From: Myxococcota bacterium
GTDB taxonomy: Bacteria; Myxococcota_C; UBA6777
Direction: 5' to 3'
Length of the DNA stretch: 14,099 nucleotides
Assembly (NCBI GenBank): GCA_963169055.1
Contig: CAUJFU010000422.1
Span: forward strand, 1-14,099
Shown: in pieces, positions 6,634-12,903 of the stretch
Layout of the letters: the number at the start of each line of letters is the position of its first letter
How positions within the stretch are numbered: position 1 is the first letter of the stretch
Program-made: the position numbers and the translations under genes
Notes under the pieces: generated by a model
The model's input: the letters and a program-made list of their open reading frames with translations, nothing else
The model's database searches: none
What the model was told of the DNA's origin: nothing

Positions 6634-7953
6634 TTGTCTTCCCTCTCCACCCTTCTTCCCACTTCACCAGACGACACCCCATCCATCGAAGGGCTCGAAA
6701 CTCTCGCCGACAACACGCAACCACCCGCACCCACCGATGAAGAGAAGCATCCCGCATCCATCGACAACGTGCAACAGCCCGCATCCATCGACAACGCGCA
6801 ACAGCCCACATCCACCGACAACGTGCAACAGCCCGCATCCACCGATGAGGCGATGCTTCCCTCATCCAAAGACCCATCGCCCTTCCCGATAGACAACGCA
6901 GAACAAGCCGCATCCACCGATGAAACAGGCGATGCCTCCGCCCGAGCAGAGGACACAGCCCTCCACCAAGAAGCAGCCTCCACAACGCCCTCTGCCGAAA
7001 ATGCCGTAGCTCCGACGGTACGCCCTGCACGCCCTTTTTCGCGCTTACCCGAACACGAACGAAAAGGTTGGATAGAACAAGCGATGGCCCTTGAACAGCG
7101 CCCTCGCATCACCGAAGCGCCCACAGAAACATACCACGATGTCGTGGACTTGCGCGCTCCCTCAAAGCAACGCAAGCACTTCAAAATGGATCAGGACTCT
7201 ACAGAAAACTTCGCTCATCTTGCGGGACTTCCAGCGTACATGAAATTAGATATCCGCACGATCATCGACAACCTTTTTCTTGAGGAAGTCGAAAAGCGCG
7301 AAGCACACAAGGTCCTCGTCAAGATCACCGCAAACCTCAAAGCGATGGGCGTTCTCAACGAACGCGGCATCCAAGAAAAAGGCGAGTTGATTGGCAAACT
7401 ACGCGGAATCGACGGGCCATTTGTGTATTACTGCTTGATGGAACACGATCTGTCTTACACACAATGCCGCGAATTGGTCGAATATCTCGTCGATCACGAC
7501 GTGATCCAACGGCGCCTCAATCGCAAAGAAGAAGACGAAAAAAGAGACTGGATCCGCAACCGACTACGAGAACGAAGGCAAGAAAACCCGCAGATCACAT
7601 GGGACGATGTGCGCGAAGAATACGAGCGTGAATTCCCCCGAAAGCTCGAATGGATCGAAGAGCTTCATCAGCGCTTTTTGCGTCTGATCCCGCACCCAGA
7701 ACTTCACGGTGGAAAGCTTTATAAAAACACTTGGGCGCAGATCGAAGATCAGCAACAAACCTTTGTCGAGTTTGTCTTACGCCACGATCTCGAACAAGAA
7801 GAAGGTAGCCTGTTCACTTACCTTGCTCGCGTGATGAAAAGCGCCCGCTTGCTCCACGAAGTGACGGGCATTCAAGAATTCCGCAAGATCGAAAGCAGCA
7901 TCCGCTACAAACTGGCTGTTATCGACGACCGCATCCTCGACGAAGTCTGGTAG
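6634..7953 (+). CDS. C-terminal part of the interrupted Ski2-like helicase
   Basis: The frame is the same as that of the helicase core (6634 minus 5020 is a multiple of 3) and is open from 6526. The coordinate 6634 is only a TTG with no good ribosome binding site, and the first in-frame ATG is at 6853, so independent translation is doubtful. From 6526 the product reads as a charged coiled-coil stretch, a Ser/Gly turn, an acidic Pro/Gln-rich linker with 9-residue repeats (about 6751-6849), and from about 7030 a folded, mostly helical domain. Its end, EGSLFTYLARVMKSARLL, resembles the C-terminal helical segment of Ski2-like helicases (tentative; the domain type, for example DUF3516-like, would need a profile search). 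It ends at TAG, 11 nt before the convergent kinase stop. It may be a pseudogene half or the readthrough part of a functional protein. Confidence 0.6.
   Translation: MSSLSTLLPTSPDDTPSIEGLETLADNTQPPAPTDEEKHPASIDNVQQPASIDNAQQPTSTDNVQQPASTDEAMLPSSKDPSPFPIDNAEQAASTDETGDASARAEDTALHQEAASTTPSAENAVAPTVRPARPFSRLPEHERKGWIEQAMALEQRPRITEAPTETYHDVVDLRAPSKQRKHFKMDQDSTENFAHLAGLPAYMKLDIRTIIDNLFLEEVEKREAHKVLVKITANLKAMGVLNERGIQEKGELIGKLRGIDGPFVYYCLMEHDLSYTQCRELVEYLVDHDVIQRRLNRKEEDEKRDWIRNRLRERRQENPQITWDDVREEYEREFPRKLEWIEELHQRFLRLIPHPELHGGKLYKNTWAQIEDQQQTFVEFVLRHDLEQEEGSLFTYLARVMKSARLLHEVTGIQEFRKIESSIRYKLAVIDDRILDEVW
6751..6849 (+). repeat. 27-bp in-frame tandem repeat in the helicase linker
   Basis: Units at 6751-6777, 6778-6804 and 6805-6831 and a partial one from 6832 each encode a variant of PASIDNVQQ. 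They differ by only a few bases. They lie in the low-complexity linker between the coiled-coil tail of the helicase core and the C-terminal domain. Confidence 0.85.
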
Positions 7954-7964
7954 CCCTTGTGCAG

Positions 7965-9695
7965 TCACCTCGCTCGGGTCAACACGTCGGCCAAAAGGCG
8001 CGCCAACGCAGCGATCCGAAAAGGCTTTTGGACTGCCGCATCAAAACGATGTTCTGGGTGGGACTGCAAGACGAATTCGGGATCATAACCGCTCAACAAG
8101 ACCAACCGCACCTCTTCGTCCAACAATCGGATGCGTCGCGCCGTTTCCAATCCATCGATCGCTCCTTGGAGCGACAAGTCCAACAACGCAAGATGATACG
8201 ATTTCCCCTTCTCTTCGGCCTCTTGAAACAAATGGATCGCCTCTTCTCCCGAAGAAACGCCTGTCACATCGTACCCCAACGCCTTTAAGGTTGCGGTCAC
8301 GCTTTCAAGAACAAGCTCTTCGTCATCAACAAGCAACACACGCACGGAGTGATCTTTGGGAGCACCACGCCCTCCCACACGCGGCTCCAAAAGCCCCGGC
8401 ATCACAAGGCGAAATACTGCTGTGGTTTGCTTTTGCTCGACTTCAATCCACCCACCCATACCGCGAAGCGCCGTCCACACACGAGAGAGCGAAGAAAATT
8501 GCCGACGCCCATCCAGCTCGATATACGGCCAAAAGATCTCGCCGTTTTCCACCGAAGAAATGGGTCGCCGCAAAGCTGTTTCCAACACAACACACAAAAA
8601 GATCTGCCCTTGCTTTGGGGCTGTTGGGTCGATCCGCCAACACGAATGGGCTTGCACATGAGCTTGTTCGCTTCCGCAAAAACGACTCAGAAAGCGCAAC
8701 GTCCAAAACAACAAATCCTTTGCAAGCTGCGGCTCCAAAGCGATCTGGCCCTTCACAGCGTCACGCGACCAACGCAACGAAACACCATGTTGCCCAAACA
8801 TCCGCTCTTCGGACAAGGCCCGCAAGATCGCGTCCAATGCCGCTTCTCCATGCCATTCGCTTGGAGCCAACGACAAAAACGTCAAATCCTGCATCGACTC
8901 GCCCATCCTCGCAGACGAATCTTCGGCAGCTTCCAAAAAAGACGCTGCTTCCGACGCTTCCGACATTGATAATCGCGCCATCGAAAGGTTCGCCATCACA
9001 CCTGTCAAAAAGTTGTTGATATCGTGAACCAGTCCCCGTACGAGGTAAGACATCGCTTTCATCTGCAACGCCAGTTGTTCAAAGTGTTTGCGACGTGCAT
9101 TCAGATCCACGGGTTGGCTCCGAAATCCCCACACCACCGGCCATCCCCATCGATCCGCAAAAGGCTCCAACTCACAAGCTCGCCCCCCTCCCCAAAAAGC
9201 GTCTTCCCAAGACAACACCGTCTGCGCCTGCAAACGCTCTTGCGCCCATGCTTGCCAAGCCTCGTCGCCCTTACCTCCAATCAACCGCTCCCCTACGCGC
9301 CAAGGCAAGCCATCCTCCGCTCTCCACAACAACCGTACACCATCGTCTTCCAAACAAAACAACGCATCCCAACCTTCTTTTTGCGGATCGACAAACCCCA
9401 GCGACTCGCTCCCCTCACAACGCGCCCATAACACACCCGAGCGCTTTTCTAACGCAAACCTCCACGCAGACCACGATGCTTCCTCCCAGATCGCATGGAT
9501 CACCTGTGCGGTTTCGCCCTCTCGAAAACAACGGCGGTAGTGCAAAAAACGACGAAACAGCCCCGATATCCGAGCGATTTTCTGCAAAGCGTCTCGCTCG
9601 TTCGCGTCGATCCCTTCCCCCACGATCTCCATCTGTCCGTTGGTTTTCCAAGACCATTCAGCCCGCAAAAAACAACGCTCGATTGAATGCTCCAC
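7965..9695 (-). CDS. Hybrid histidine kinase/receiver with degenerate ATPase domain
   Basis: This two-component protein has 576 residues, a GTG start (GAGGAG at 9702-9707, 6 nt upstream) and no signal peptide or membrane segment, so it should be cytoplasmic. Residues 1-195 are a Trp-rich region of unknown type, possibly a sensor domain. A histidine phosphoacceptor helix has H224 in GLVHDINNFLTG. The following region, about 285-432, sits where the HATPase domain should be, yet I find no N-box Asn and no clear DxGxG or GxGxG motif. A C-terminal receiver domain (about 451-573) is complete, with acidic pair D457/D458, phospho-acceptor D506 in LLDLS, S535 and K557 in QKPF. It may be a pseudokinase phosphotransfer protein. 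It is the last gene of the leftward cluster and converges with the helicase gene. Confidence 0.85.
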   Translation of the reverse strand: MEHSIERCFLRAEWSWKTNGQMEIVGEGIDANERDALQKIARISGLFRRFLHYRRCFREGETAQVIHAIWEEASWSAWRFALEKRSGVLWARCEGSESLGFVDPQKEGWDALFCLEDDGVRLLWRAEDGLPWRVGERLIGGKGDEAWQAWAQERLQAQTVLSWEDAFWGGGRACELEPFADRWGWPVVWGFRSQPVDLNARRKHFEQLALQMKAMSYLVRGLVHDINNFLTGVMANLSMARLSMSEASEAASFLEAAEDSSARMGESMQDLTFLSLAPSEWHGEAALDAILRALSEERMFGQHGVSLRWSRDAVKGQIALEPQLAKDLLFWTLRFLSRFCGSEQAHVQAHSCWRIDPTAPKQGQIFLCVVLETALRRPISSVENGEIFWPYIELDGRRQFSSLSRVWTALRGMGGWIEVEQKQTTAVFRLVMPGLLEPRVGGRGAPKDHSVRVLLVDDEELVLESVTATLKALGYDVTGVSSGEEAIHLFQEAEEKGKSYHLALLDLSLQGAIDGLETARRIRLLDEEVRLVLLSGYDPEFVLQSHPEHRFDAAVQKPFRIAALARLLADVLTRAR

Positions 9696-9701
9696 GACCG
9701 T

Positions 9702-9707
9702 CTCCTC
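9702..9707 (-). promoter_or_regulatory. Ribosome binding site of the hybrid kinase
   Basis: GAGGAG on the minus strand lies 6 nt before the GTG at 9695 and supports that non-ATG start. Confidence 0.75.
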
Positions 9708-9756
9708 GTGCGACCATCCGCCGTTTCCGCTTTGTTTTGTCGTTGTCCCAACCAGT

Positions 9757-9803
9757 CAGCCCAACGAAAACCAAAGACCCATCAGTCCAACGAAAACCAA
9801 AGA
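9757..9803. repeat. Short direct duplication across the stop codon of the 285-residue gene
   Basis: Positions 9757-9777 and 9783-9803 match at 20 of 21 bases with a 26-nt period. The stop codon of the 285-residue gene (TGA on the minus strand, 9782-9784) lies at the edge of the second copy. The downstream copy lies wholly in the gap before the kinase gene, so it looks like a small tandem duplication of the gene's 3' end. Confidence 0.8.
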
Positions 9804-10639
9804 TCACCTTCACGCAAAATAGGCGATCCCTCCAACGCCACCAAAGCTAGCTGCCCAGAACCCGAAGCAGGTTGCAGCGTCAAAGAGCGTATCCATGCGT
9901 AACCTCGGTGTTGATCTTCACGCAGACATCGCAACCGTTGGCCTTGCGAAAGAGCACCCGTATAACACAAGGCATACCACCAAACGAGATCCTTCCCTTG
10001 CTGCGGGGCTTTGCGCACCCACTCACCCCAAGGACGTTCCCGCAACGATGCCCCACGCAAGCGATCTCCCACACACAACGATACACCGCCCACCCATTGC
10101 ACCCACCCCTCTTCGCACAGGCTCGCACACGGTCCGCTATCCGCCCACAAAGAACGGAGGCGAATCACCCCAATCATCCGACCGTTTCGCATCACTTCAA
10201 AAGAGGCTCCACGCCGTATCTCTTGCCCTTCCACCGAAAGCCGCGCAAGCCGTAGCCGATCCAAAATCGTATACACCCGAATCACGGACGATTGCGCGGA
10301 TGCGGGACTCGTTCTCTCTGGCAAAAACGGCAGCGCCAAACGAGACGTGTTGGTGTCGTGGGCTTTGCCAAAAACTTCGTCTCCACCGCCCGTTCTGTTT
10401 GTGTTTGTCTTGGCCGAAGCAACTTCGAGCAACGGCGGGCATTTTTCTTCGACTACGAACCCCACTGTCGGCCAATGATCCAAAACTTCGTAGGCAAGGG
10501 CCATTGCGTTAGGCTTGGCTTCGTAGGAAAGGGCCGTTGCGTTGGGCTTGGCTTCGTAGGCGTGGGTCGCCCCGCTTGGTTGGAGGTGTGGAGAGCGGCC
10601 TTTTTCTGCGGTCGTTTGGGCGTCATCAAGACCTCGCAT
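9782..10639 (-). CDS. Unrecognised protein with FlgT-C-like beta domain and N-terminal repeats
   Basis: I do not recognise the family with certainty. The start at 10639 is chosen because GGAGGG (10645-10650) lies 5 nt upstream; an ATG 17 codons earlier has no comparable site. The 285-residue product has no signal peptide and no membrane segment. Residues 1-115 are low-complexity and include an 11-residue repeat, YEAKPNAxALx (28-50). Residues about 119-195 follow a small beta-barrel pattern (RVYTILDRLRLARLSVEG, then RRGASFEVMRNGRMIGVIRL, then VGDRL) like the repeated C-terminal domain of FlgT and CsgG-associated proteins. A second, weaker copy may cover 235-285. It lies between coaX and the kinase gene, in the same direction, with gaps of 101 and 86 nt. 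Its role is unknown. Confidence 0.65.
   Translation of the reverse strand: MRGLDDAQTTAEKGRSPHLQPSGATHAYEAKPNATALSYEAKPNAMALAYEVLDHWPTVGFVVEEKCPPLLEVASAKTNTNRTGGGDEVFGKAHDTNTSRLALPFLPERTSPASAQSSVIRVYTILDRLRLARLSVEGQEIRRGASFEVMRNGRMIGVIRLRSLWADSGPCASLCEEGWVQWVGGVSLCVGDRLRGASLRERPWGEWVRKAPQQGKDLVWWYALCYTGALSQGQRLRCLREDQHRGYAWIRSLTLQPASGSGQLALVALEGSPILREGDLWFSLD
10487..10570 (-). repeat. 33-bp in-frame tandem repeat at the 5' end of the 285-residue gene
   Basis: Two units at 10487-10519 and 10520-10552 differ at only four bases by my count, and a third partial copy begins at 10553. Each codes for 11 residues of the type YEAKPNAxALx. Confidence 0.85.
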
Positions 10640-10644
10640 CTTTT

Positions 10645-10650
10645 CCCTCC
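10645..10650 (-). promoter_or_regulatory. Strong ribosome binding site deciding the start of the 285-residue gene
   Basis: GGAGGG on the minus strand lies 5 nt before ATG 10639. It argues that translation starts there rather than at the in-frame ATG at 10690. Confidence 0.75.
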
Positions 10651-10740
10651 GTGGATCGGCGTGTGGCGGCGATCCGTTCAGTGCGTGCATGACCCCAGAT
10701 CGGGCTGGAATTGTCTCGCCGTTGGGTGACGACGATCGGT

Positions 10741-11511
10741 TCAGCGCACGTTACGTTCGTAGATCAAGCGCAATCCTTCGAGGGTTAGATCGGGGATGGA
10801 TTCTTGGATCAGCGCGGAGTCTTGCGTAAACAGCGAGGCGAGTCCGCCTGTAGAGATCACAAAAGGCTCGGATTCATCGATCTCTTGGAGCATACGTTTG
10901 GTGATCTCATCGATCAATCCGACGTAACCAAAGAACAACCCTGCTTGCATACTTTGGACGGTATTGCGTCCGATCAAACGAGAGGGGCGTGTGACCTCGA
11001 CACGCGGGAGTTTTGAGGCGCGTTGAAACAAGGCTTCCGCCGAGATACCGATCCCGGGAGCGATGGCTCCGCCCATGTATTCACCGCGTGGAGAGATAGC
11101 ATCGAAGGTCGTCGCTGTCCCCAAATCCACCACCACACCGCCTTTGTGATAGCGCTGATAAGCGGCCACCGCGTTCACAATGCGATCGGCTCCGACTTCA
11201 CGGGAGTTTTCGTACAAGATCGGCATCCCAGTTTTCAGACCGGGGCCAACTTGCATCGGCTTTTGGCTAAAATAACTCTCGCACATATCCTCGATCACAC
11301 CGCTAAGTGGCGGAACCACCGAGGCCATGATCACCCCTTGCACATCCGAGGATTCGATCTTGTGGTGTTGAAGCAGCGAACGCACCAAGACGCCGTACTC
11401 ATCGGAAGTACGATCACGTGAAGTCTGAAGACGCCAATGATGTACGAGATCTTTGTCCCGATACAATCCCATCACAATGTTGGTGTTTCCGATATCGATC
11501 ACGAGCAACAT
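10741..11511 (-). CDS. coaX: Type III pantothenate kinase
   Basis: CoaX phosphorylates pantothenate in the first step of coenzyme A synthesis. The 256-residue product is of normal length. Family motifs are the phosphate-binding DIGNTN (6-11), GADR (107-110), DLGTATTFD (129-137, with the catalytic Asp), GGAIAPG (147-153) and TGGLA (221-225). The start is the ATG at 11511, with GGGGAG at 11518-11523 placed 6 nt upstream; an in-frame start six codons earlier is less likely. It lies 36 nt downstream of the MoaD-MoaE gene and is probably co-transcribed with it. Type III enzymes are not inhibited by CoA and resist pantothenamide-type inhibitors (family knowledge). It ends in TGA. Confidence 0.96.
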   Translation of the reverse strand: MLLVIDIGNTNIVMGLYRDKDLVHHWRLQTSRDRTSDEYGVLVRSLLQHHKIESSDVQGVIMASVVPPLSGVIEDMCESYFSQKPMQVGPGLKTGMPILYENSREVGADRIVNAVAAYQRYHKGGVVVDLGTATTFDAISPRGEYMGGAIAPGIGISAEALFQRASKLPRVEVTRPSRLIGRNTVQSMQAGLFFGYVGLIDEITKRMLQEIDESEPFVISTGGLASLFTQDSALIQESIPDLTLEGLRLIYERNVR

Positions 11512-11517
11512 ACACAA

Positions 11518-11523
11518 CTCCCC
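11518..11523 (-). promoter_or_regulatory. Ribosome binding site of coaX
   Basis: GGGGAG on the minus strand, 6 nt before ATG 11511, decides that start against the in-frame codon at 11529. Confidence 0.7.
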
Positions 11524-11547
11524 AACCATCGCAAACGGGGACCGCGC

Positions 11548-12261
11548 TCACGGCCCCCAACCAACCCAATGTTCGCCGTCCTCAAAGTACTCTCTCTTCC
11601 AGATCGGCACAACCTCTTTCAAACGATCGATGGTAAACGAACACGCCGCAAAGGCTTCTTTACGATGTGGCGTCGAAATAGCGATCGCAACCGCAAGATC
11701 GCCGATCGCCAACGTTCCGATGCGGTGATGGATCGCGATCTTGGCTTGAGGCCATTGTGCGAGGGCTTCGTCCACCACACGCTGCAGTTGGGTCAGCACC
11801 ATCGGGGGATAGGCTTCATAATCCAGATGCGTCACAACACGCCCCTGACTTTGACGACGGACGGCCCCTGCAAAGGTGACGACGGCTCCGGCCTCGCTAC
11901 GTTCCACAAGGCGAGAAACCTCGGATACATCGAGCGGATCGAAAGACAAGCGCAGACGGCCTTCTGCGGCCACAAGGCTTTCTGGTGGCTCAGAAGCCGC
12001 AGATCGTGGATCGGGCGCACCACCACTGACTGGCGGCAACAGCGCGATCTCATCGCCTTCACGAAGCAACTCGTGAGTCTCGGCGTATTGATGGTTTCGA
12101 GCGATCGCCACACGTTCCACAATCGACCCCAAGGACGGATGCTTTCGCCCAAGTTCTCGCAAAAGCGCTTGGATATCCGCTCCCTCCGCGATCTCGATAT
12201 CTTCTTCTCGCAAACCCACAAGTTCGCGCAACACCGCAAAATAACACACTCGAACGCGCAC
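11548..12261 (-). CDS. MoaD-MoaE fusion, molybdopterin synthase
   Basis: Molybdopterin synthase converts cyclic pyranopterin monophosphate to molybdopterin. Normally its small sulfur-carrier subunit MoaD and catalytic subunit MoaE are separate. Here residues 1-81 are MoaD-like (beta-grasp, RVCYFAVLRELVG at 4-16) and end in the diagnostic SGG (79-81). A 20-residue Ala/Pro/Ser linker leads to MoaE (about 101-237), with HHRIG (178-182), PHRKEAF (198-204) and the two lysines that match the catalytic pair of E. coli MoaE, K215 and K222 in LKEVVPIWKRE. I chose GTG 12261 because GAGG lies 5 nt before it and the product then begins as MoaD does; a GTG at 12267 or a longer form to 12363 is possible. 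Similar fusions (MoaX of Mycobacterium tuberculosis) are cleaved after GG to work. coaX follows 36 nt downstream. Confidence 0.92.
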   Translation of the reverse strand: MRVRVCYFAVLRELVGLREEDIEIAEGADIQALLRELGRKHPSLGSIVERVAIARNHQYAETHELLREGDEIALLPPVSGGAPDPRSAASEPPESLVAAEGRLRLSFDPLDVSEVSRLVERSEAGAVVTFAGAVRRQSQGRVVTHLDYEAYPPMVLTQLQRVVDEALAQWPQAKIAIHHRIGTLAIGDLAVAIAISTPHRKEAFAACSFTIDRLKEVVPIWKREYFEDGEHWVGWGP

Positions 12262-12414
12262 ACGCACCTCACTTGCCAACGGATCGATAGGATAACTGCG
12301 CCGTTTGAAGTGCTGCGAACACGTCTTTTTTGTCAACACCGTAGCGTGTGGGATCTCGTTCAAAACACCGCTACATTGGCCTTTTTGAGGAGCATCCGAT
12401 GCCGTGATGGATGA

Positions 12415-12543
12415 CGTTCGCCGCGTTTTGATTGCGAGGCTTGTCGTGTACCTTGCCTTCGGGATTTAGCTGGGTTAGCTAGATCGTACCAAGTCAAACA
12501 AGTGCTCGCTGCGCTTCAAAAATTAGATGAAATGAGTGAGTGA
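12415..12543 (+). pseudogene. Possible C-terminal gene remnant before the HicB-like gene
   Basis: A 42-codon open stretch without ATG ends in TGA one base before the ATG of the HicB-like gene. Its last 24 residues, from DLAGLAR to LDEMSE, look like an amphipathic protein tail rather than random frame. A GAGGAG sequence at 12387-12392 followed by ATG 12399 and GTG/ATG 12404/12407 lies upstream, but these starts are in other frames. It may be the end of a decayed first gene of the same unit, perhaps the toxin partner. No HicA signature is visible, so this is speculative. Confidence 0.25.
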
Positions 12544-12544
12544 G

Positions 12545-12750
12545 ATGGAACGACATCAACTTTATCGGTATATCGTAGAATGGGAAGAAGAGGATCAAGT
12601 GTTTGTGGCGCCGAATTTCCTTCGTTGAGGGCACACGGAAACACACAAGAACAAGCGATGGCCGAGTTGCAAGGCGTGGTTGCGTTTGTGTTGGAGGATC
12701 TAGAAGAGCTGCGCAGTTGGCTAAAAAACCCGTGTTCGCGTCATGCCTAG
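12545..12750 (+). pseudogene. HicB-like antitoxin gene with a single frameshift
   Basis: From ATG 12545 the frame reads MERHQLYRYIVEWEEEDQVF and then VAPNFLR before a TGA at about 12626. If the frame is shifted at the CCGAATTT around 12611-12618 it continues as FPSLRAHGNTQEQAMAELQG to a TAG at 12748-12750. Together this fits the HicB-like antitoxin fold: beta strand with W-EED, the xEFPSLxxxG-T-EEA segment and an amphipathic helix. Restoring one base would give APEFPSLRAHG. GAGTGAG upstream may serve as ribosome binding site. No intact HicA toxin is adjacent. It is either a broken gene or one with a sequencing error in the CC run; programmed frameshifting is less likely. Confidence 0.6.
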
Positions 12751-12760
12751 CGGAGCCGCT

Positions 12761-12846
12761 GTTTGTTTGAAAAACATCTGTTTGTTCCGCCGATACGGGG
12801 TCAAGGGAACCGCGCTCCCTTGTGGGGCGTGGGGTGAAACCCCACA
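12761..12846 (-). repeat. Dispersed hairpin repeat element, copy B (inverted)
   Basis: This is the reverse-oriented partner of the element at 126-210. In plus-strand terms it has the conserved tail (12766-12805), a hairpin AAGGGA/TCCCTT (12803-12821) and a hairpin GTGGGGT-GAA-ACCCCAC (12829-12845). Stems are kept while their bases differ from copy A, which suggests selection for structure. It lies between the HicB-like pseudogene and the methyltransferase-like gene. Confidence 0.7.
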
Positions 12847-12890
12847 TCGCTAACCCAACCGCGCAAGTCAAGCCAGAGAACGAAAAGAAG

Positions 12891-12897
12891 AAAGGTG
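12891..12897 (+). promoter_or_regulatory. Ribosome binding site of the ICMT-like gene
   Basis: AAAGGTG lies 6 nt before ATG 12904 and selects it over the in-frame GTG at 12895, which overlaps the site. Confidence 0.65.
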
Positions 12898-12903
12898 CAA
12901 GGG

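Noticed and set aside
6041-6892. Plus-strand 283-codon frame overlapping the helicase stops, which might have been the true frame after a frameshift
   Set aside because: It is Pro/Ser/Asn-rich and lacks helicase motifs, while the helicase frame itself is good on both sides of the stops.
5020-7953. General reassignment of TAA to glutamine in this organism
   Set aside because: prfA ends properly at TAA with normal length; reading through would add an unrelated tail overlapping prmC.
12331-12336. TTGACA on the minus strand as -35 box for the MoaD-MoaE gene
   Set aside because: No acceptable -10 hexamer at 16-18 nt; position alone is not enough.
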